A stretch of DNA of 64,000 nt from Streptomonospora nanhaiensis (GTDB lineage Bacteria; Actinomycetota; Actinomycetes; Streptosporangiales; Streptosporangiaceae): positions 1,922,001-1,986,000 of the forward strand of contig NZ_CP113264.1 in the NCBI RefSeq assembly GCF_026642255.1, read 5' to 3'. The position numbers and the translations under genes were made by a program. Below are positions 49,240 to 58,806 of this stretch, piece by piece (position 1 is the first letter of the stretch; each line of letters opens with the position of its first letter). Under the pieces are notes generated by a model that ran no database searches, was not told the DNA's origin, and saw only the letters and a program-made list of their open reading frames with translations.

Positions 49240-50181
49240 GTGAACGCAGACCTCAGGACCCGGGTGGGCGGCATGGACCTGCCCAACCCCGTGGTGACCG
49301 CCGCCGGATGCGCCGGCTCCGGCCGTGAACTGTCCCAGTTCTTCGACATCGCGTCGATCGGCGCCGTGACGACCAAGTCGGTGATGCTGGAGCCCCACGC
49401 GGGGCGTCCGGCGCCGCGCATGGCCGAGACGCCCAGCGGCATGCTGAGCACGACGGGCATGCAGGGCCCCGGGGTGGACGTGTTCCTCCAGCGGGACCTG
49501 CCCTGGCTGCTGGCCCGCGGCGGCCGGGCCATCGTCTCCATCGCCGGGGCGGGGGTGGGCGAGTTCGGCGAGCTGGCCAGGCGGATCTCGGCGGCCGACG
49601 GCGTCAGCGCCATCGAGGTGAACCTGTCCTGCCCCGACCCGGCCGCCCCGTCGGGGCGCCACTTCGCCGACGACGCCTCCCACGCGGCGGCGGTGGTGCA
49701 GACGGTGCGCTCCCACGCCCGCTCGGACCTGCCGGTGCTGGCCAAGCTGGCCGCCGACGTCCCCGACGTGGTGGAGCTGGCCTCGGCGTGCGTGGAGGCG
49801 CGCGCGGACGGCCTGTCCATGATCAACACAGTGCGCGGCATGGCGGTGGACACCCGCACCCTGCGGCCCGCGGTGGCCGGGGGGATGGGCGGGCTGTCCG
49901 GCCCGGCGATCCGGCCGCTCGCCGTGGGGTGTGTCTACCGCGTGCACGAGGCGCTTCCCGGGGTGCCCATCATCGGGATGGGCGGCGTCCGCACGGGCGC
50001 CGACGTCCTGGAGTTCATGGCGGCCGGGGCGAGCGCCGTGGCGGTCGGCACGACCAACTTCTCCGACCCGTCCGCGTGCAGCCGCGTGCTCCGGGAGTTC
50101 ACCGAGGCGCTGGAGGCGCGGGGCTTCGCCAGGGCCTCGGACGTGGTGGGAGCGGCCCACCGGCAGGGGGCCGGGGCGTGA
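49240..50181 (+). CDS. pyrD: Dihydroorotate dehydrogenase, class 1B catalytic subunit
   Basis: 313 aa FMN barrel. NPVVTAAGCAGSGRELSQF, VTTKSVMLEPHAGRPAPRM, IEVNLSCPDPA with the FMN contacts, and the catalytic Cys position in NLSCP (class 1). LAKLAADVPDVVELA and IIGMGGVRTGADVLEFMAAGASAVAVGTTNF follow. Pairing with pyrK marks class 1B (NAD-linked). GTG start with GAAGG upstream. Confidence 0.95.
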   Translation: MNADLRTRVGGMDLPNPVVTAAGCAGSGRELSQFFDIASIGAVTTKSVMLEPHAGRPAPRMAETPSGMLSTTGMQGPGVDVFLQRDLPWLLARGGRAIVSIAGAGVGEFGELARRISAADGVSAIEVNLSCPDPAAPSGRHFADDASHAAAVVQTVRSHARSDLPVLAKLAADVPDVVELASACVEARADGLSMINTVRGMAVDTRTLRPAVAGGMGGLSGPAIRPLAVGCVYRVHEALPGVPIIGMGGVRTGADVLEFMAAGASAVAVGTTNFSDPSACSRVLREFTEALEARGFARASDVVGAAHRQGAGA

Positions 50182-50500
50182 CAGGTCGGGCACACGGCGC
50201 ACAAGGGCCCTGACCGGCCTGAACGGCGTTGAGATGGCTCTGTGCGACCAAACAGGCGCATCCTGGCGCAAGGGGGCGGACTCGGGGGAGCGTCGGGCTA
50301 CGTCCGTCTGGGCGGCCGTTACGGGGAAGTGATACGGAATGGGCGCATGAAGCGACTCATCCGGGGAATCGCACACCTTGATGGTGTGCACAGGACAGTG
50401 GACGTGCATCGGCCGATGCTTCGGTAAGCACATCGGTAAGCACGTGCAGATGTTGCACGCACCGGCACGGAGCCGGTGGCACACGATTGGAGAGACCGAC
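50182..50500 (+). other. Non-coding spacer between pyrD and pyrF
   Basis: No supported gene. It holds a hairpin GCACACC-TTGAT-GGTGTGC (50371-50389) and two tandem copies of TCGGTAAGCAC (50421-50431 and 50433-50443). It is less GC-rich than the flanking genes. These may be leader elements for pyrF. Confidence 0.45.
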
Positions 50501-51208
50501 ATGACCGCGCCTTCCGCGCCCATCGCCGTCGCGATCGACGCCGGGGACATCGAGACGGCGGCCACCTGGGCCTCGGCCGTCGCACCCCACGTGAGTACGG
50601 TCAAGGTGGGACTGGAGCTGTACCTGCGCTACGGGCCGGAGGTGGTCAGCGCGGTGCGCGGGGCCAGCCGGCTCGGGGTCTTCCTCGACCTCAAGCTCCA
50701 CGACATCCCGGCCACGGTCGAGGGCGCCGCGCGCAGTGTCGCGTGGCTGCGCCCCTCCTTCCTCACGGTGCACGCCTCCGGAGGGGCGGACATGGTCCGC
50801 GCGGCCGCGGAGGCGGCCCCGGACACCAGGATCGCCGCCGTGACCGTGCTCACCTCCATGGACGAGGCGGACCTGGAGCAGGTGGGGCTGCTCGGCCCGG
50901 CCCGGGACGCGGTGCGGCGCCTGTCCGCGCTGGCGGTGGGCGCCGGGGCGCGCGCCCTGGTGTGCTCCCCCCGGGAGGTGGCGCTGGTGCGCTCGGAGGT
51001 GGGGCCGGACGTCACCCTCATCACACCGGGAGTGCGCCCGGCGGGGGCTGACAGGGGGGACCAGTCGCGCGTCGCCACCCCGGAGGAGGCCATCGGGGCG
51101 GGGGCCGACCTGTTGGTCATCGGCCGCCCCATCACGCGGGCGCCGGACCCCGGCGCGGCGGCGGCCTCCCTCGCGGCCGCCGTGCGGCGGGCCGGGGCCA
51201 GGGTCTAG
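50501..51208 (+). CDS. pyrF: Orotidine-5'-phosphate decarboxylase
   Basis: 235 aa. Last step to UMP. The active-site Lys/Asp array appears in [15 protein letters not shown] (about 64-78); VAIDAGD supplies the first Asp and [13 protein letters not shown] the first Lys; TPGVRPAG and [12 protein letters not shown] close the barrel. The order and length fit the short OMP decarboxylase group. ATG 50501 with GGAGAG 7-12 bases upstream. Confidence 0.95.
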   Translation: MTAPSAPIAVAIDAGDIETAATWASAVAPHVSTVKVGLELYLRYGPEVVSAVRGASRLGVFLDLKLHDIPATVEGAARSVAWLRPSFLTVHASGGADMVRAAAEAAPDTRIAAVTVLTSMDEADLEQVGLLGPARDAVRRLSALAVGAGARALVCSPREVALVRSEVGPDVTLITPGVRPAGADRGDQSRVATPEEAIGAGADLLVIGRPITRAPDPGAAAASLAAAVRRAGARV

Positions 51209-51388
51209 GGGAGGCGGACGGACGGGAGAACGGCGCCGGGAGCACCCTTCGACGGTGTCCCGGGGGAAGGGGCGAGGGGATCGAAGGATCCCGGGGACGA
51301 ACCAACGAAGCGAGCTCATCACGCGCGGTTATGGATCACTGACGGTCACCAATTAGGTGTGTCCGAAACTCGGAACGGGCTGCCCGGA

Positions 51389-51402
51389 GTGACCCGGGTC
51401 AC
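51389..51402. promoter_or_regulatory. CRP-like palindrome upstream of mihF
   Basis: GTGACCCGGGTCAC is a perfect 14-bp palindrome keeping GTGA-N6-TCAC, the core of the CRP site, but lacking the outer T and A. It lies next to further GTGAC repeats. Confidence 0.4.
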
Positions 51403-51542
51403 CCCTCTGTGACCTGCGCTGGTGACGCGCTTTATGCTCGGCCCAATCGGGACCAAGGTCCTGTATTTCGTCTCCGACCGCAATTGAATGGTAACTCTAC
51501 GTAGTTAGTTCGATGAAATAGCCGCTGAAAGGGCACTTTACG

Positions 51543-51571
51543 TTGCCTAACAGGGGTCAGACCTACTAACT
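51543..51571 (+). promoter_or_regulatory. Predicted mihF promoter
   Basis: TTGCCT (51543-51548), 17-base spacer, CTAACT (51566-51571), giving a leader of about 45 bases before the GTG. Confidence 0.45.
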
Positions 51572-51622
51572 TGCGCAGGCGTCCGCCCTCTACAAACGAG
51601 TAGAAATCCGAGGTGACCCGGC

Positions 51623-51946
51623 GTGGCCCTTCCTCCCCTCACACCTGAACAGCGCACCGCGGCTCTGGAGAAGGCCGCTAAGGCCAGAAAAGAGCGCGCG
51701 GAGGTCAAGAACAAGCTGAAGAACGGCGGCATCTCGTTGTCCGAGGTGCTCGCCAACGGCCTCAAGGACGACGTCATCGGCAAGATGAAGGTTTCGGCTC
51801 TGCTGGAATCCCTCCCCGGTGTCGGCAAGGTCCGTGCGAAGCAGATCATGGAGCGTCTCAACATCGCCGAGTCGCGCCGTGTCCGCGGTCTGGGGACCAA
51901 CCAGCGCGCGGCCCTGGAAGCCGAGTTCGGTGACCTCACCAAGTAA
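51623..51946 (+). CDS. mihF: Actinobacterial integration host factor
   Basis: 107 aa. Nucleoid-associated protein of the mIHF/sIHF type, unrelated to HU-like IHF. A long N-terminal helix rich in Ala, Lys and Glu (PPLTPEQRTAALEKAAKARKERAEVKNKLK) is followed by a helix-two-turn-helix DNA-binding segment, LLESLPGVGKVRAKQIMERLNI (shown in part), and RRVRGLGTNQRAALEAEF. The GTG start gives MALPPLTPEQR, identical in form to relatives. First of the conserved run mihF-gmk-rpoZ-coaBC-metK. Confidence 0.97.
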   Translation: MALPPLTPEQRTAALEKAAKARKERAEVKNKLKNGGISLSEVLANGLKDDVIGKMKVSALLESLPGVGKVRAKQIMERLNIAESRRVRGLGTNQRAALEAEFGDLTK

Positions 51947-51996
51947 CACCCGGTAGGAGCAGTACGCAGTACGCCGGCCCGTCCGCGTCCCCCACA

Positions 51997-52021
51997 GTCG
52001 CGGCGGAGAGCGCGCCGCGAC
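51997..52021 (+). terminator. Hairpin after mihF
   Basis: Nine-bp stem GTCGCGGCG (51997-52005) with CGCCGCGAC (52013-52021), loop of seven, 51 bases after the mihF stop. Confidence 0.5.
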
Positions 52022-52050
52022 AGCGGCGGGCTCACGGTGAAGCCACAGCG

Positions 52051-52110
52051 CGAGCCGCGGTCGGCGGACGGATGGCCCCAGGTCACAACCGTCCGCCGCA
52101 CCGCGGCTCG
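52051..52110 (+). repeat. Long inverted repeat upstream of gmk
   Basis: CGAGCCGCGGTCGGCGGACGG, arm 52051-52071, pairs with 52089-52110 through 21 bp with a single one-base bulge; loop of 17. TATAAA at 52115-52120 follows immediately and could be a -10 for gmk. The repeat may be a second terminator for mihF or an operator. Confidence 0.5.
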
Positions 52111-52265
52111 GTGGTATAAATGGAGCTTCCCGCGACCGTTCGCGGACACCCCCGCACAGCAGCCGCCCGCACGGCGACGCGCCCGGTCCCGCCAGGTCCC
52201 CGGAGCGCGGCCGATGGCCTCCGGCCCCGCGGCGGACAGGCCCCGAAGGGAAGCCCCGAACACAC

Positions 52266-52853
52266 ATGCCTGAACTCGCATCCGAGTCCCGTCCGGCCGA
52301 GAAGCGGTTGATCGTCCTGTCCGGCCCCTCGGGTGTGGGGAAGAGCACCGTGGTCGCCAACCTGCGGCGCGAGCACCCCGACGTGTGGCTCTCGGTCTCG
52401 GCCACCACCCGCGCGCCCCGGCCCGGCGAACAGGACGGCGTCCAGTACCACTTCGTCACCGACGAGGAGTTCGACCGCCTCGTCGCCGAGGACGAGCTCC
52501 TGGAGTGGGCCAGGTTCGCGGGCAACCGCTACGGCACCCCGCGCGGCCCCGTCCAGGCCCGCCTGACCGCCGGCGCCCCCGTGCTGCTGGAGATCGAGCT
52601 CCAGGGCGCCCGCCAGATCCGCGAGACCATGCCCGAGGCCTACCACGTCTTCCTCGCGCCGCCCTCCTGGGAGGAGCTGGTCCGCCGCCTCACCGGGCGC
52701 GGCACCGAGTCCGACGAGGTCATCCGTCGCCGGCTGGAGGTCGCCAAGGTCGAGCTCGCCGCCGAGAAGGAGTTCGACACCACGCTCGTCAACACGTCCG
52801 TGCAGGAAGTGTGCGCCGAGCTGCTAGCGTTGATCGACGCGCCCAAGGTGTGA
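52266..52853 (+). CDS. gmk: Guanylate kinase
   Basis: 195 aa. Phosphorylates GMP to GDP. P-loop GPSGVGKST (20-28), [30 protein letters not shown] (GMP-binding Arg and Tyr), [16 protein letters not shown] and [26 protein letters not shown] lies about a dozen bases before the ATG. Part of the conserved gmk-rpoZ-coaBC-metK order. Confidence 0.97.
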   Translation: MPELASESRPAEKRLIVLSGPSGVGKSTVVANLRREHPDVWLSVSATTRAPRPGEQDGVQYHFVTDEEFDRLVAEDELLEWARFAGNRYGTPRGPVQARLTAGAPVLLEIELQGARQIRETMPEAYHVFLAPPSWEELVRRLTGRGTESDEVIRRRLEVAKVELAAEKEFDTTLVNTSVQEVCAELLALIDAPKV

Positions 52854-52996
52854 TAGCGGCGGGGCCCACGGCCACCGCCGCCCGCGTCCGCCCGCGCCGG
52901 GTTCGCCCCCGGAGGCGCCGCGTATCCTCGAACACGTCCCGAACGATCACGTCACGGCTTCCGACGAGCCGGAGACCTTCCCTGGGGGTAAACGAA

Positions 52997-53263
52997 GTGG
53001 CTGGTACCGAGCCCGTCGCCGAAGGCATCACCAATCCGCCCATCGACGACCTGCTGCAGCTCGTCGACAGCAAGTACAGCCTGGTCACCATGGCCTCCAA
53101 GCGGGCCCGCCAGATCAACGCCTACTACGCCCAGCTCGGCGAGGGCCTCCTGGAGTACGTCGGCCCGCTGGTCGAGACCCAGGTGCAGGAGAAGTCCCTG
53201 TCCATCGCCCTGCGCGAGGTCAAGTCCGGCCTGCTCACCGCCGAGCCCTACGAGGGCACCTGA
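52997..53263 (+). CDS. rpoZ: RNA polymerase omega subunit
   Basis: 88 aa. [36 protein letters not shown] is the conserved omega core (two segments shown joined in the protein), including the KR-AR-I motif; [16 protein letters not shown] completes it. GTG 52997 gives the usual actinobacterial N-terminus. TATCCT at 52923-52928 may be a -10 of a local promoter. Confidence 0.95.
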   Translation: MAGTEPVAEGITNPPIDDLLQLVDSKYSLVTMASKRARQINAYYAQLGEGLLEYVGPLVETQVQEKSLSIALREVKSGLLTAEPYEGT

Positions 53264-53447
53264 TCCGCCCCTCCGCCGCGGCCGTCCCGTGCCACGGGCC
53301 GGCAGGCGCGGCGGAGCCCGGCGCTGCCGCGGCGTGCCGCCGGAGCCCGCACACCGCCCTCCACCGCCCCGTCGGGCGCGCGGGGGGCGCGGCCGTCCGC
53401 GGGGTCGGCGCGTGCCCGCCCGGCCGGGCCTGGTAGAACTCCTTCCT

Positions 53448-54665
53448 GTGAGTGAGACACAGAGCGTTCCCCGGGTGGTCCTCGGCGTCGGCGGCGGCAT
53501 CGCCGCCTACAAGGCGTGCGAGCTGCTCCGCCGTCTGACCGAGTCCGGCCACCGCGTCCGGGTCGTGCCCACCGCCGAGGCCCTCCGCTTCGTCGGCGAG
53601 CCCACCTGGGCGGCCCTGTCCGGACAGCCCGTCACCACCGGGGTGTGGGACGGGGTCGACGAGGTCCCGCACGTGCGCATCGGGCAGGAGGCCGACCTCG
53701 TGTTCGTGGCCCCGGCCACCGCCAACCTCATGGCGAGGGCCGCCGCCGGCCTGGCGGACGACCTCCTCACCAACACCCTGCTCACCGCGCGGTGCCCCGT
53801 GGTGTTCGCACCCGCGATGCACACGGAGATGTGGGAGCACCCCGCCACCCGGGCGAACGTGGCCACCCTGCGCGCGCGGGGCGCCGTCGTCCTCGACCCG
53901 GCCGTGGGACGCCTCACCGGCGCCGACAGCGGACGCGGCCGCCTCCCCGAGCCCTCCGAGCTGTTCGAGGCCGCACGGCTGGTCCTGCGCCGCGGAACCG
54001 CCGCCCCCGACCTGGCCGGCCGCCGCGTCGTCGTCTCCGCCGGGGGCACCAGGGAGGCCATCGACCCGGTCCGGTTCCTCGGCAACCACTCCTCCGGCAA
54101 GCAGGGGTACGCCCTGGCCCGCACCGCCGCGGCGCGCGGGGCCGACGTCACCCTCGTCGCCGCCAACGTCTCCCTGCCGGACCCGGCCGGGGCCCGTGTC
54201 GTGCGGGTGGGCTCGGCCGCCGAGCTCGCCGAGGCGATGGAGGCCGAGAGGCGCGGCGCCGACGCGGTCGTGATGAGCGCGGCCGTCGCCGACTTCCGGC
54301 CGGTCAGGAGCGTCGCCTCCAAGATCAAGAAGTCCGGTGCGGCCCCCGGGCCCATCGAGCTGGTCGAGAACCCGGACGTCCTGGCGGGCCTGGTGGCCTC
54401 CCGGGCGTCGGAGGCGCCCGGGCAGACCATCGTCGGGTTCGCCGCCGAGACCGACGACGTCGTCGCCAACGGCCGCGCGAAGCTGGAGAGGAAGGGCTGC
54501 GACCTCCTCGTGGTCAACCAGGTCGGGGGAGGGCGCGCGTTCGGCACAGAGGACAACCAGGCGGTCGTCCTGGGCGCCGACGGTTCCGTCACGGACATCC
54601 CGACCGGGCCCAAGGACGACCTCGCCGACCGTGTGTGGGACCTGGTCGTCGAACGCCTCCCCTGA
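53448..54665 (+). CDS. coaBC: Bifunctional phosphopantothenoylcysteine decarboxylase/synthetase
   Basis: 405 aa, coenzyme A synthesis. The N-terminal flavin CoaC domain (1-185) has [17 protein letters not shown], catalytic His in [24 protein letters not shown] and [13 protein letters not shown]. The C-terminal CoaB domain (about 190-405) has [48 protein letters not shown] and [13 protein letters not shown] 53448 chosen at the start of CoaC homology; TAGAAC at 53434-53439 lies eight bases upstream, a possible leaderless start. Confidence 0.96.
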   Translation: MSETQSVPRVVLGVGGGIAAYKACELLRRLTESGHRVRVVPTAEALRFVGEPTWAALSGQPVTTGVWDGVDEVPHVRIGQEADLVFVAPATANLMARAAAGLADDLLTNTLLTARCPVVFAPAMHTEMWEHPATRANVATLRARGAVVLDPAVGRLTGADSGRGRLPEPSELFEAARLVLRRGTAAPDLAGRRVVVSAGGTREAIDPVRFLGNHSSGKQGYALARTAAARGADVTLVAANVSLPDPAGARVVRVGSAAELAEAMEAERRGADAVVMSAAVADFRPVRSVASKIKKSGAAPGPIELVENPDVLAGLVASRASEAPGQTIVGFAAETDDVVANGRAKLERKGCDLLVVNQVGGGRAFGTEDNQAVVLGADGSVTDIPTGPKDDLADRVWDLVVERLP

Positions 54666-54964
54666 CGGCTTCCGCGGCCCCGGGTCCGCCTGTGTGGGCG
54701 TTCGCACAGGCAGACGGGGTGCCCGCGGACGAACAGCCTGGACACCAGGACTGGATTCCTACCGCCGAGTACGCCACACTGCGAACGGGTGTCCTTGCCG
54801 ACATGCGACGCGGTCGGCAGCCGGACGCCCGTCCCCACCAGTCCGGTTACAGTGGACCGATAACCAACCGCGTCGGTCGGCATTGGCCGCCCCCGGCAGG
54901 CCGCCGGAGCGCTGTGCCGCACCGACACATGTCAGCCAGCAGCCGCTGCAAGGAGTCACGCAAC
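54666..54964 (+). other. metK upstream region
   Basis: 299 bases without a supported gene. TACAGT at 54848-54853 is a possible -10, flanked by GGTTA/TAACC (54846-54865). I looked for a SAM riboswitch and do not recognise one. Confidence 0.45.
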
Positions 54965-56158
54965 GTGTCCCGCCGCCTTTTCACCTCCGAGTCGGTCACC
55001 GAAGGCCATCCCGACAAGATGGCCGACCAGATCAGTGACGCGATCCTCGACGCGATGCTCACCCACGACCCGCGCAGCCGGGTCGCCGTCGAGACGCTGA
55101 TCACCACCGGTCAGGTCCACATCGCGGGTGAGGTCACCACCCAGACCTACGTCGACATCCCCGCCATCGTGCGCGAGAAGATCCTCCGGATCGGATACGA
55201 CTCCTCCGCCAAGGGGTTCGACGGTGACTCCTGCGGGGTCAACGTCTCCATCGACGCCCAGTCCCCGGACATCGCCCAGGGCGTCGACACCGCCTACGAG
55301 GCGCGCGTCGAGAACGAGGACGACGCACTCAACCGGCAGGGCGCCGGCGACCAGGGCCTGATGTTCGGCTACGCCAACCGGGAGACCCCCGAGCTGATGC
55401 CGCTGCCGATCAAGCTGGCGCACTCGCTCTCCGAGCGGCTGGCGGCGGTCCGCCGCAACGGCACGGTGCCCTACCTGCGCCCGGACGGCAAGACCCAGGT
55501 CACGGTCGAGTACGAGGGCCAGGTCCCCGTGCGCCTCGACACCGTCGTCGTCTCCAGCCAGCACTCCGCGGACATCAACCTGGAGGAGATGCTCGCCCCG
55601 GACATCCGCGAGCACGTCATCGAGCCGGTCGTGGCCGCCTTCGGCCTGGAGTCCGACAACTACCGGCTGCTCGTCAACCCGACCGGCCGCTTCGAGATCG
55701 GCGGCCCGATGGGCGACGCCGGACTGACCGGGCGCAAGATCATCGTGGACACCTACGGGGGCTACGCCCGCCACGGCGGCGGCGCCTTCTCCGGCAAGGA
55801 CCCGTCGAAGGTGGACCGCTCGGCGGCCTACGCCACCCGTTGGGTCGCCAAGAACATCGTCGCCGCCGAGCTCGCCGAGCGCGCCGAGGTCCAGGTGGCC
55901 TACGCCATCGGCAAGGCCCACCCGGTCGGTGTGTTCATCGAGACCTTCGGCACCGAGACGGTCGCACCGGAGCTGATCGAGAAGGCCGTCAAGGAGGTCT
56001 TCGACCTCCGTCCGGCCGCGATCGTGCGCGATCTGGACCTGCTGCGCCCGATCTACTCCGCGACGGCCGCCTACGGCCACTTCGGCCGGGAGCTGCCCGA
56101 GTTCACGTGGGAGAGCACCGAGCGGGCCGCCGCGCTGCGGTCGTTCGTGGGCGTCTGA
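54965..56158 (+). CDS. metK: S-adenosylmethionine synthetase
   Basis: 397 aa. Makes AdoMet from ATP and methionine. [24 protein letters not shown] at the N-terminus, [50 protein letters not shown] and [19 protein letters not shown] cover the substrate and metal sites (quoted in pieces). GTG with AAGGAG upstream. Followed by a 16-bp terminator. Confidence 0.98.
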   Translation: MSRRLFTSESVTEGHPDKMADQISDAILDAMLTHDPRSRVAVETLITTGQVHIAGEVTTQTYVDIPAIVREKILRIGYDSSAKGFDGDSCGVNVSIDAQSPDIAQGVDTAYEARVENEDDALNRQGAGDQGLMFGYANRETPELMPLPIKLAHSLSERLAAVRRNGTVPYLRPDGKTQVTVEYEGQVPVRLDTVVVSSQHSADINLEEMLAPDIREHVIEPVVAAFGLESDNYRLLVNPTGRFEIGGPMGDAGLTGRKIIVDTYGGYARHGGGAFSGKDPSKVDRSAAYATRWVAKNIVAAELAERAEVQVAYAIGKAHPVGVFIETFGTETVAPELIEKAVKEVFDLRPAAIVRDLDLLRPIYSATAAYGHFGRELPEFTWESTERAAALRSFVGV

Positions 56159-56197
56159 GCCCGACCTCTCCCGCTCCGTCCCCGGACGGAGCCCGCC

Positions 56198-56234
56198 CCG
56201 GGGGCGGGCGGCCCGAGCGGCCGCCCGCCCCCGG
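56198..56234 (+). terminator. Terminator of metK
   Basis: Perfect 16-bp stem CCGGGGGCGGGCGGCC (56198-56213) with 56219-56234, five-base loop. A smaller hairpin GCTCCGTC/GACGGAGC precedes it at 56173-56192. Confidence 0.75.
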
Positions 56235-56340
56235 TGTGTCCGCGCCCGCCTCCCGCATGGCGTACGGCCAAAACAACTACTCCGTGTTATGACATATGCA
56301 CGAAAGGTAATTTTCTGTGCTCGCACGCGGAGGAAGCACC

Positions 56341-57030
56341 ATGGCCGTGACCACGGCGATGTCGGCACTGGGCCTGGCGGCCATGATCGCCCTGCCCGGC
56401 GCCCACCACGCACCCGGCCCGGGCCCGTCGGCGGACGACGCGGCCGTACCGGGGGCGGACACCCTGCACGTGTCCCTGGGGACGCGCTCCGACGAGGAGC
56501 GGCTGAGCCCCGGGGACCACGTCGAGTACACCATCCGGGTGCGCAACTCCGGCGCCGGGGACCTCCCGGACGCCGAGATCGTCCAGTTCCTGCCGTCCAC
56601 GATGCGCTACGTCTCGGGCTCGGCCGGGACCAGGGCCGGGGTCGAGGAGGGGCAGGTGACGTGGACCCACGACCTGGCGTCGGGCGAACGGGCGGACTTC
56701 CGGGTCACCGGGGAGATCACCGGGGTCCGGGAGGGCGGCGAGCACCCCGTCACCACCGTGTGCCTGCGGCCCGAGCCGGGGGCGGCACTGGCCGCGTGCT
56801 CCTCCGCCGTGCACAGGGTCTACGGCTCGGTGCCCCTCGTCTGGGTGGTCGCGGGGCTGCTCCTCCTGGTCGCCTCCGCGGCCTGCGTCGGCGGCTACGC
56901 GCGCCACCGGGGCGACCGGCGGTCCGACCCGCTCCCGCACCTGCCCGGCGGCCCCGCACCGGAGCCCGCCGCGAACGTCAGGACGCTCACGGACGGCGCC
57001 GACGTCTACGAGCTGGACGCGCACCGCTAG
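56341..57030 (+). CDS. Secreted or membrane-anchored DUF11-domain protein
   Basis: 229 aa. A signal-like N-terminus (MAVTTAMSALGLAAMIALPGA) is followed by one DUF11 beta-sandwich (about 45-140: DHVEYTIRVRNSGAGDLPDAEIVQFLPSTMRYV). Two Cys (CLRPEPGAALAAC) flank its end, then a single membrane helix (about 160-182, VWVVAGLLLLVASAACVGGY), and a Pro-rich cytoplasmic tail. GGAGGAAG seven bases before the ATG decides the start. DUF11 domains occur in cell-surface and sortase-type proteins; no LPXTG is present. Function unknown. Confidence 0.8.
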   Translation: MAVTTAMSALGLAAMIALPGAHHAPGPGPSADDAAVPGADTLHVSLGTRSDEERLSPGDHVEYTIRVRNSGAGDLPDAEIVQFLPSTMRYVSGSAGTRAGVEEGQVTWTHDLASGERADFRVTGEITGVREGGEHPVTTVCLRPEPGAALAACSSAVHRVYGSVPLVWVVAGLLLLVASAACVGGYARHRGDRRSDPLPHLPGGPAPEPAANVRTLTDGADVYELDAHR

Positions 57031-57065
57031 CGGTCCGGACGGGACGCGCCGTACCGGGCGCACAC

Positions 57066-57103
57066 GCGCAAGGGCCGCGCCCCGCGGGGCGCGGCCCTTG
57101 CGC
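57066..57103. terminator. Bidirectional terminator between DUF11 and DUF349 genes
   Basis: Almost continuous 38-base palindrome (GCGCAAGGGCCGCGCCCC and its complement, GC between), between converging stops at 57030 and 57123. Confidence 0.8.
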
Positions 57104-57122
57104 ACGCTGTGGCCCGGCCTGC

Positions 57123-58355
57123 TCAGCTCAGCTCGCCGAGGGCCTTCTCCGCCTCGGCCAGCCACGAGCGGCGCGCCTCCAGGGCGTCCTCGTGCTCCTT
57201 GACGCGGCGGTCGTCGCCCCGCTCCCTGGCCTTCTCCAGCTTGGCCTCCAGGTCGGTGATCGCCGCCGCCAGCTGGGACACCGTGTCCCTGGCGCGGGCG
57301 ATCGCCTCCGGGTTGCTCCGCTCCCACTCGGCGTCCTCGGCCCGGCGCACACCGTCCTCGATCCGGCGGAAGGCGCCCTCGAGCTGGTCGCGCACGTCGC
57401 GGGGCAGCTCACCGGCCTCCTCCCACGCCTCCTGGAAGTCGCGCAGGCGGGCACGGGCCCGGCGCGGGTCGGAGATCCCCGGGATCTCCGCCTCGGCCTC
57501 GGCCAGGATCCGCTCCTTGGCCTCGGCGTTGACCCGCAGCTCCGCGTCGCGCTCGGCGAAGGTCGCGTTGCGCGCGTCGAAGAAGCGGTCCTGGGCCGCC
57601 TTGAAGCGCGTCCACAGTTTGTCCTCGCTCGCTCTGTCCGCGCGCCCGGTCCTCTTCCACTGCTGCATGAGGTCGCGGTAGGCGCGGGCCGTGGGCCCCC
57701 AGTCGTCGGAGCCCGACAGCGCCTCGGCCTCGGCGACGATGCGCTCCTTCTCCACGCGCACGGAGTCGCGCTCCTGGTCCAGGTTCGCGAAGTACGTCTT
57801 GCGGCGCTTGGAGAAGGAGTTGCGCGCGGCGGACATCCGCTTCCACAGCGCCTGCTCGGTGGGACGGTCGGCCCGGGGGGCCTTCTTCCACTCCTCGATG
57901 AGCTGCAGCATCCGCTCGCCGCCGGACTTCCAGTGCGTCGTCTCGGCCGCGACCCGCTCGGCCTCGGCGACGATGCGCTCCTTGGTCTCCCGGGCCTGCC
58001 CGCGGGCCTGCTCCTGCGCCTGCTTCTGCTCGACCTTGCGCTCCTCGGCGCGGCCGGAGAGGGCGTCCAGCCGCCTGCCCAGCGACTCCAGGTCGCCGAC
58101 GGCGTTCGCATCGGTGACGGCGGAGCGCAGCTTGTCGATGTTCGACATCGCGGCGGCGGCGGACAGGTCCGTGCTGCGGAGCCGCTTCTCCAACAGCTCC
58201 ACCTCGGTGACCAGGGCGTCGTACTTGCGTCGGAAGAACGCCAGAGCCTCCTCCGGCGCCCCCGCCTGCCACGATCCGACGACCCGCTCACCTTCGCTCG
58301 TGCGGACGTAGACCGTGCCGTCGTCGTCTACGCGGCCCCAAGGGTCCGTGGTCAC
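57123..58355 (-). CDS. DUF349 coiled-coil protein
   Basis: 410 aa. Begins with MTTDPWGRVDDDGTVYVRT, a short beta motif typical of the actinobacterial members, followed by three DUF349 repeats (about 125-340) marked by WKKAPRADRPTEQALWKRM, WKRTGRADRASEDKLWTRF and the third QEAWEEAGELPRDVRDQL. Almost entirely helical and charged; probably cytoplasmic. DUF349 proteins have been tied to genome stability and stress in proteobacteria, but the molecular role is not established. Start ATG at the conserved MTTDPWG. Confidence 0.88.
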   Translation of the reverse strand: MTTDPWGRVDDDGTVYVRTSEGERVVGSWQAGAPEEALAFFRRKYDALVTEVELLEKRLRSTDLSAAAAMSNIDKLRSAVTDANAVGDLESLGRRLDALSGRAEERKVEQKQAQEQARGQARETKERIVAEAERVAAETTHWKSGGERMLQLIEEWKKAPRADRPTEQALWKRMSAARNSFSKRRKTYFANLDQERDSVRVEKERIVAEAEALSGSDDWGPTARAYRDLMQQWKRTGRADRASEDKLWTRFKAAQDRFFDARNATFAERDAELRVNAEAKERILAEAEAEIPGISDPRRARARLRDFQEAWEEAGELPRDVRDQLEGAFRRIEDGVRRAEDAEWERSNPEAIARARDTVSQLAAAITDLEAKLEKARERGDDRRVKEHEDALEARRSWLAEAEKALGELS

Positions 58356-58806
58356 CGTGTCCTCCTGCTGTCATGAGCCCCGCCGTGGGGCGGGCTCGGG
58401 TCGTCGCGCCGCTCGCGCGCCGCGTCGTGATGGGAACCACCGTGCTCAGCACGATATCCATACGATTCGACGGGCGGCGACGCGCCGTGATTCACATCGG
58501 CGCAGATCATGCGTGTCCGCGCGTCCCCGTGTGTCCCTCCGGGCCGCGCACCCGCCCGGAAGAGGCGCAGGTCGGGGCCTCGGCGCACACGACGACGGTG
58601 ACCAATATGGCATTACCACGCGGTTTGGCAAAGAGGCGAGCCGCGCGCGGTGATCGAATGGTGATCAAACGCTTTCGCCGAGGTGCCCGACGGGTCGCCC
58701 CTCCTCCCGTGCCTCGGTAGGCTCTGCACCTGAGGGTTCGCGCGTTCCGAACCGCGGGCCCGCCCCTCCGACCGCGCACCCGACCGAGGACAGGACGACA
58801 TCCGCC
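58356..58806. other. Intergenic region between DUF349 and MBL genes
   Basis: 451 bases, divergent promoters. A 115-codon frame on the plus strand at 58373-58720 has basic low-complexity composition and no recognised similarity; I do not call it. TAGGCT at 58718-58723 is a possible -10 for the MBL gene. Confidence 0.4.

Larger units (their letters stand above)
51209..51622. other. Promoter region of mihF
   Basis: No gene. The segment 51440-51570 is strikingly AT-rich for this genome. It holds GTGAC/GTCAC repeats, two possible promoters (TGACCT-N17-TATGCT at 51410-51438 and TTGCCT-N17-CTAACT at 51543-51571) and a CRP-like palindrome. Confidence 0.5.

Noticed and set aside
54666-54964. SAM riboswitch upstream of metK
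   Set aside because: None of the SAM aptamer landmarks I know could be found by eye; a covariance search would settle it.
58373-58720. 115-codon frame between DUF349 and MBL genes, where some relatives have a cyclophilin gene
   Set aside because: Basic, low-complexity translation with no cyclophilin motif; third-position bias is not convincing.
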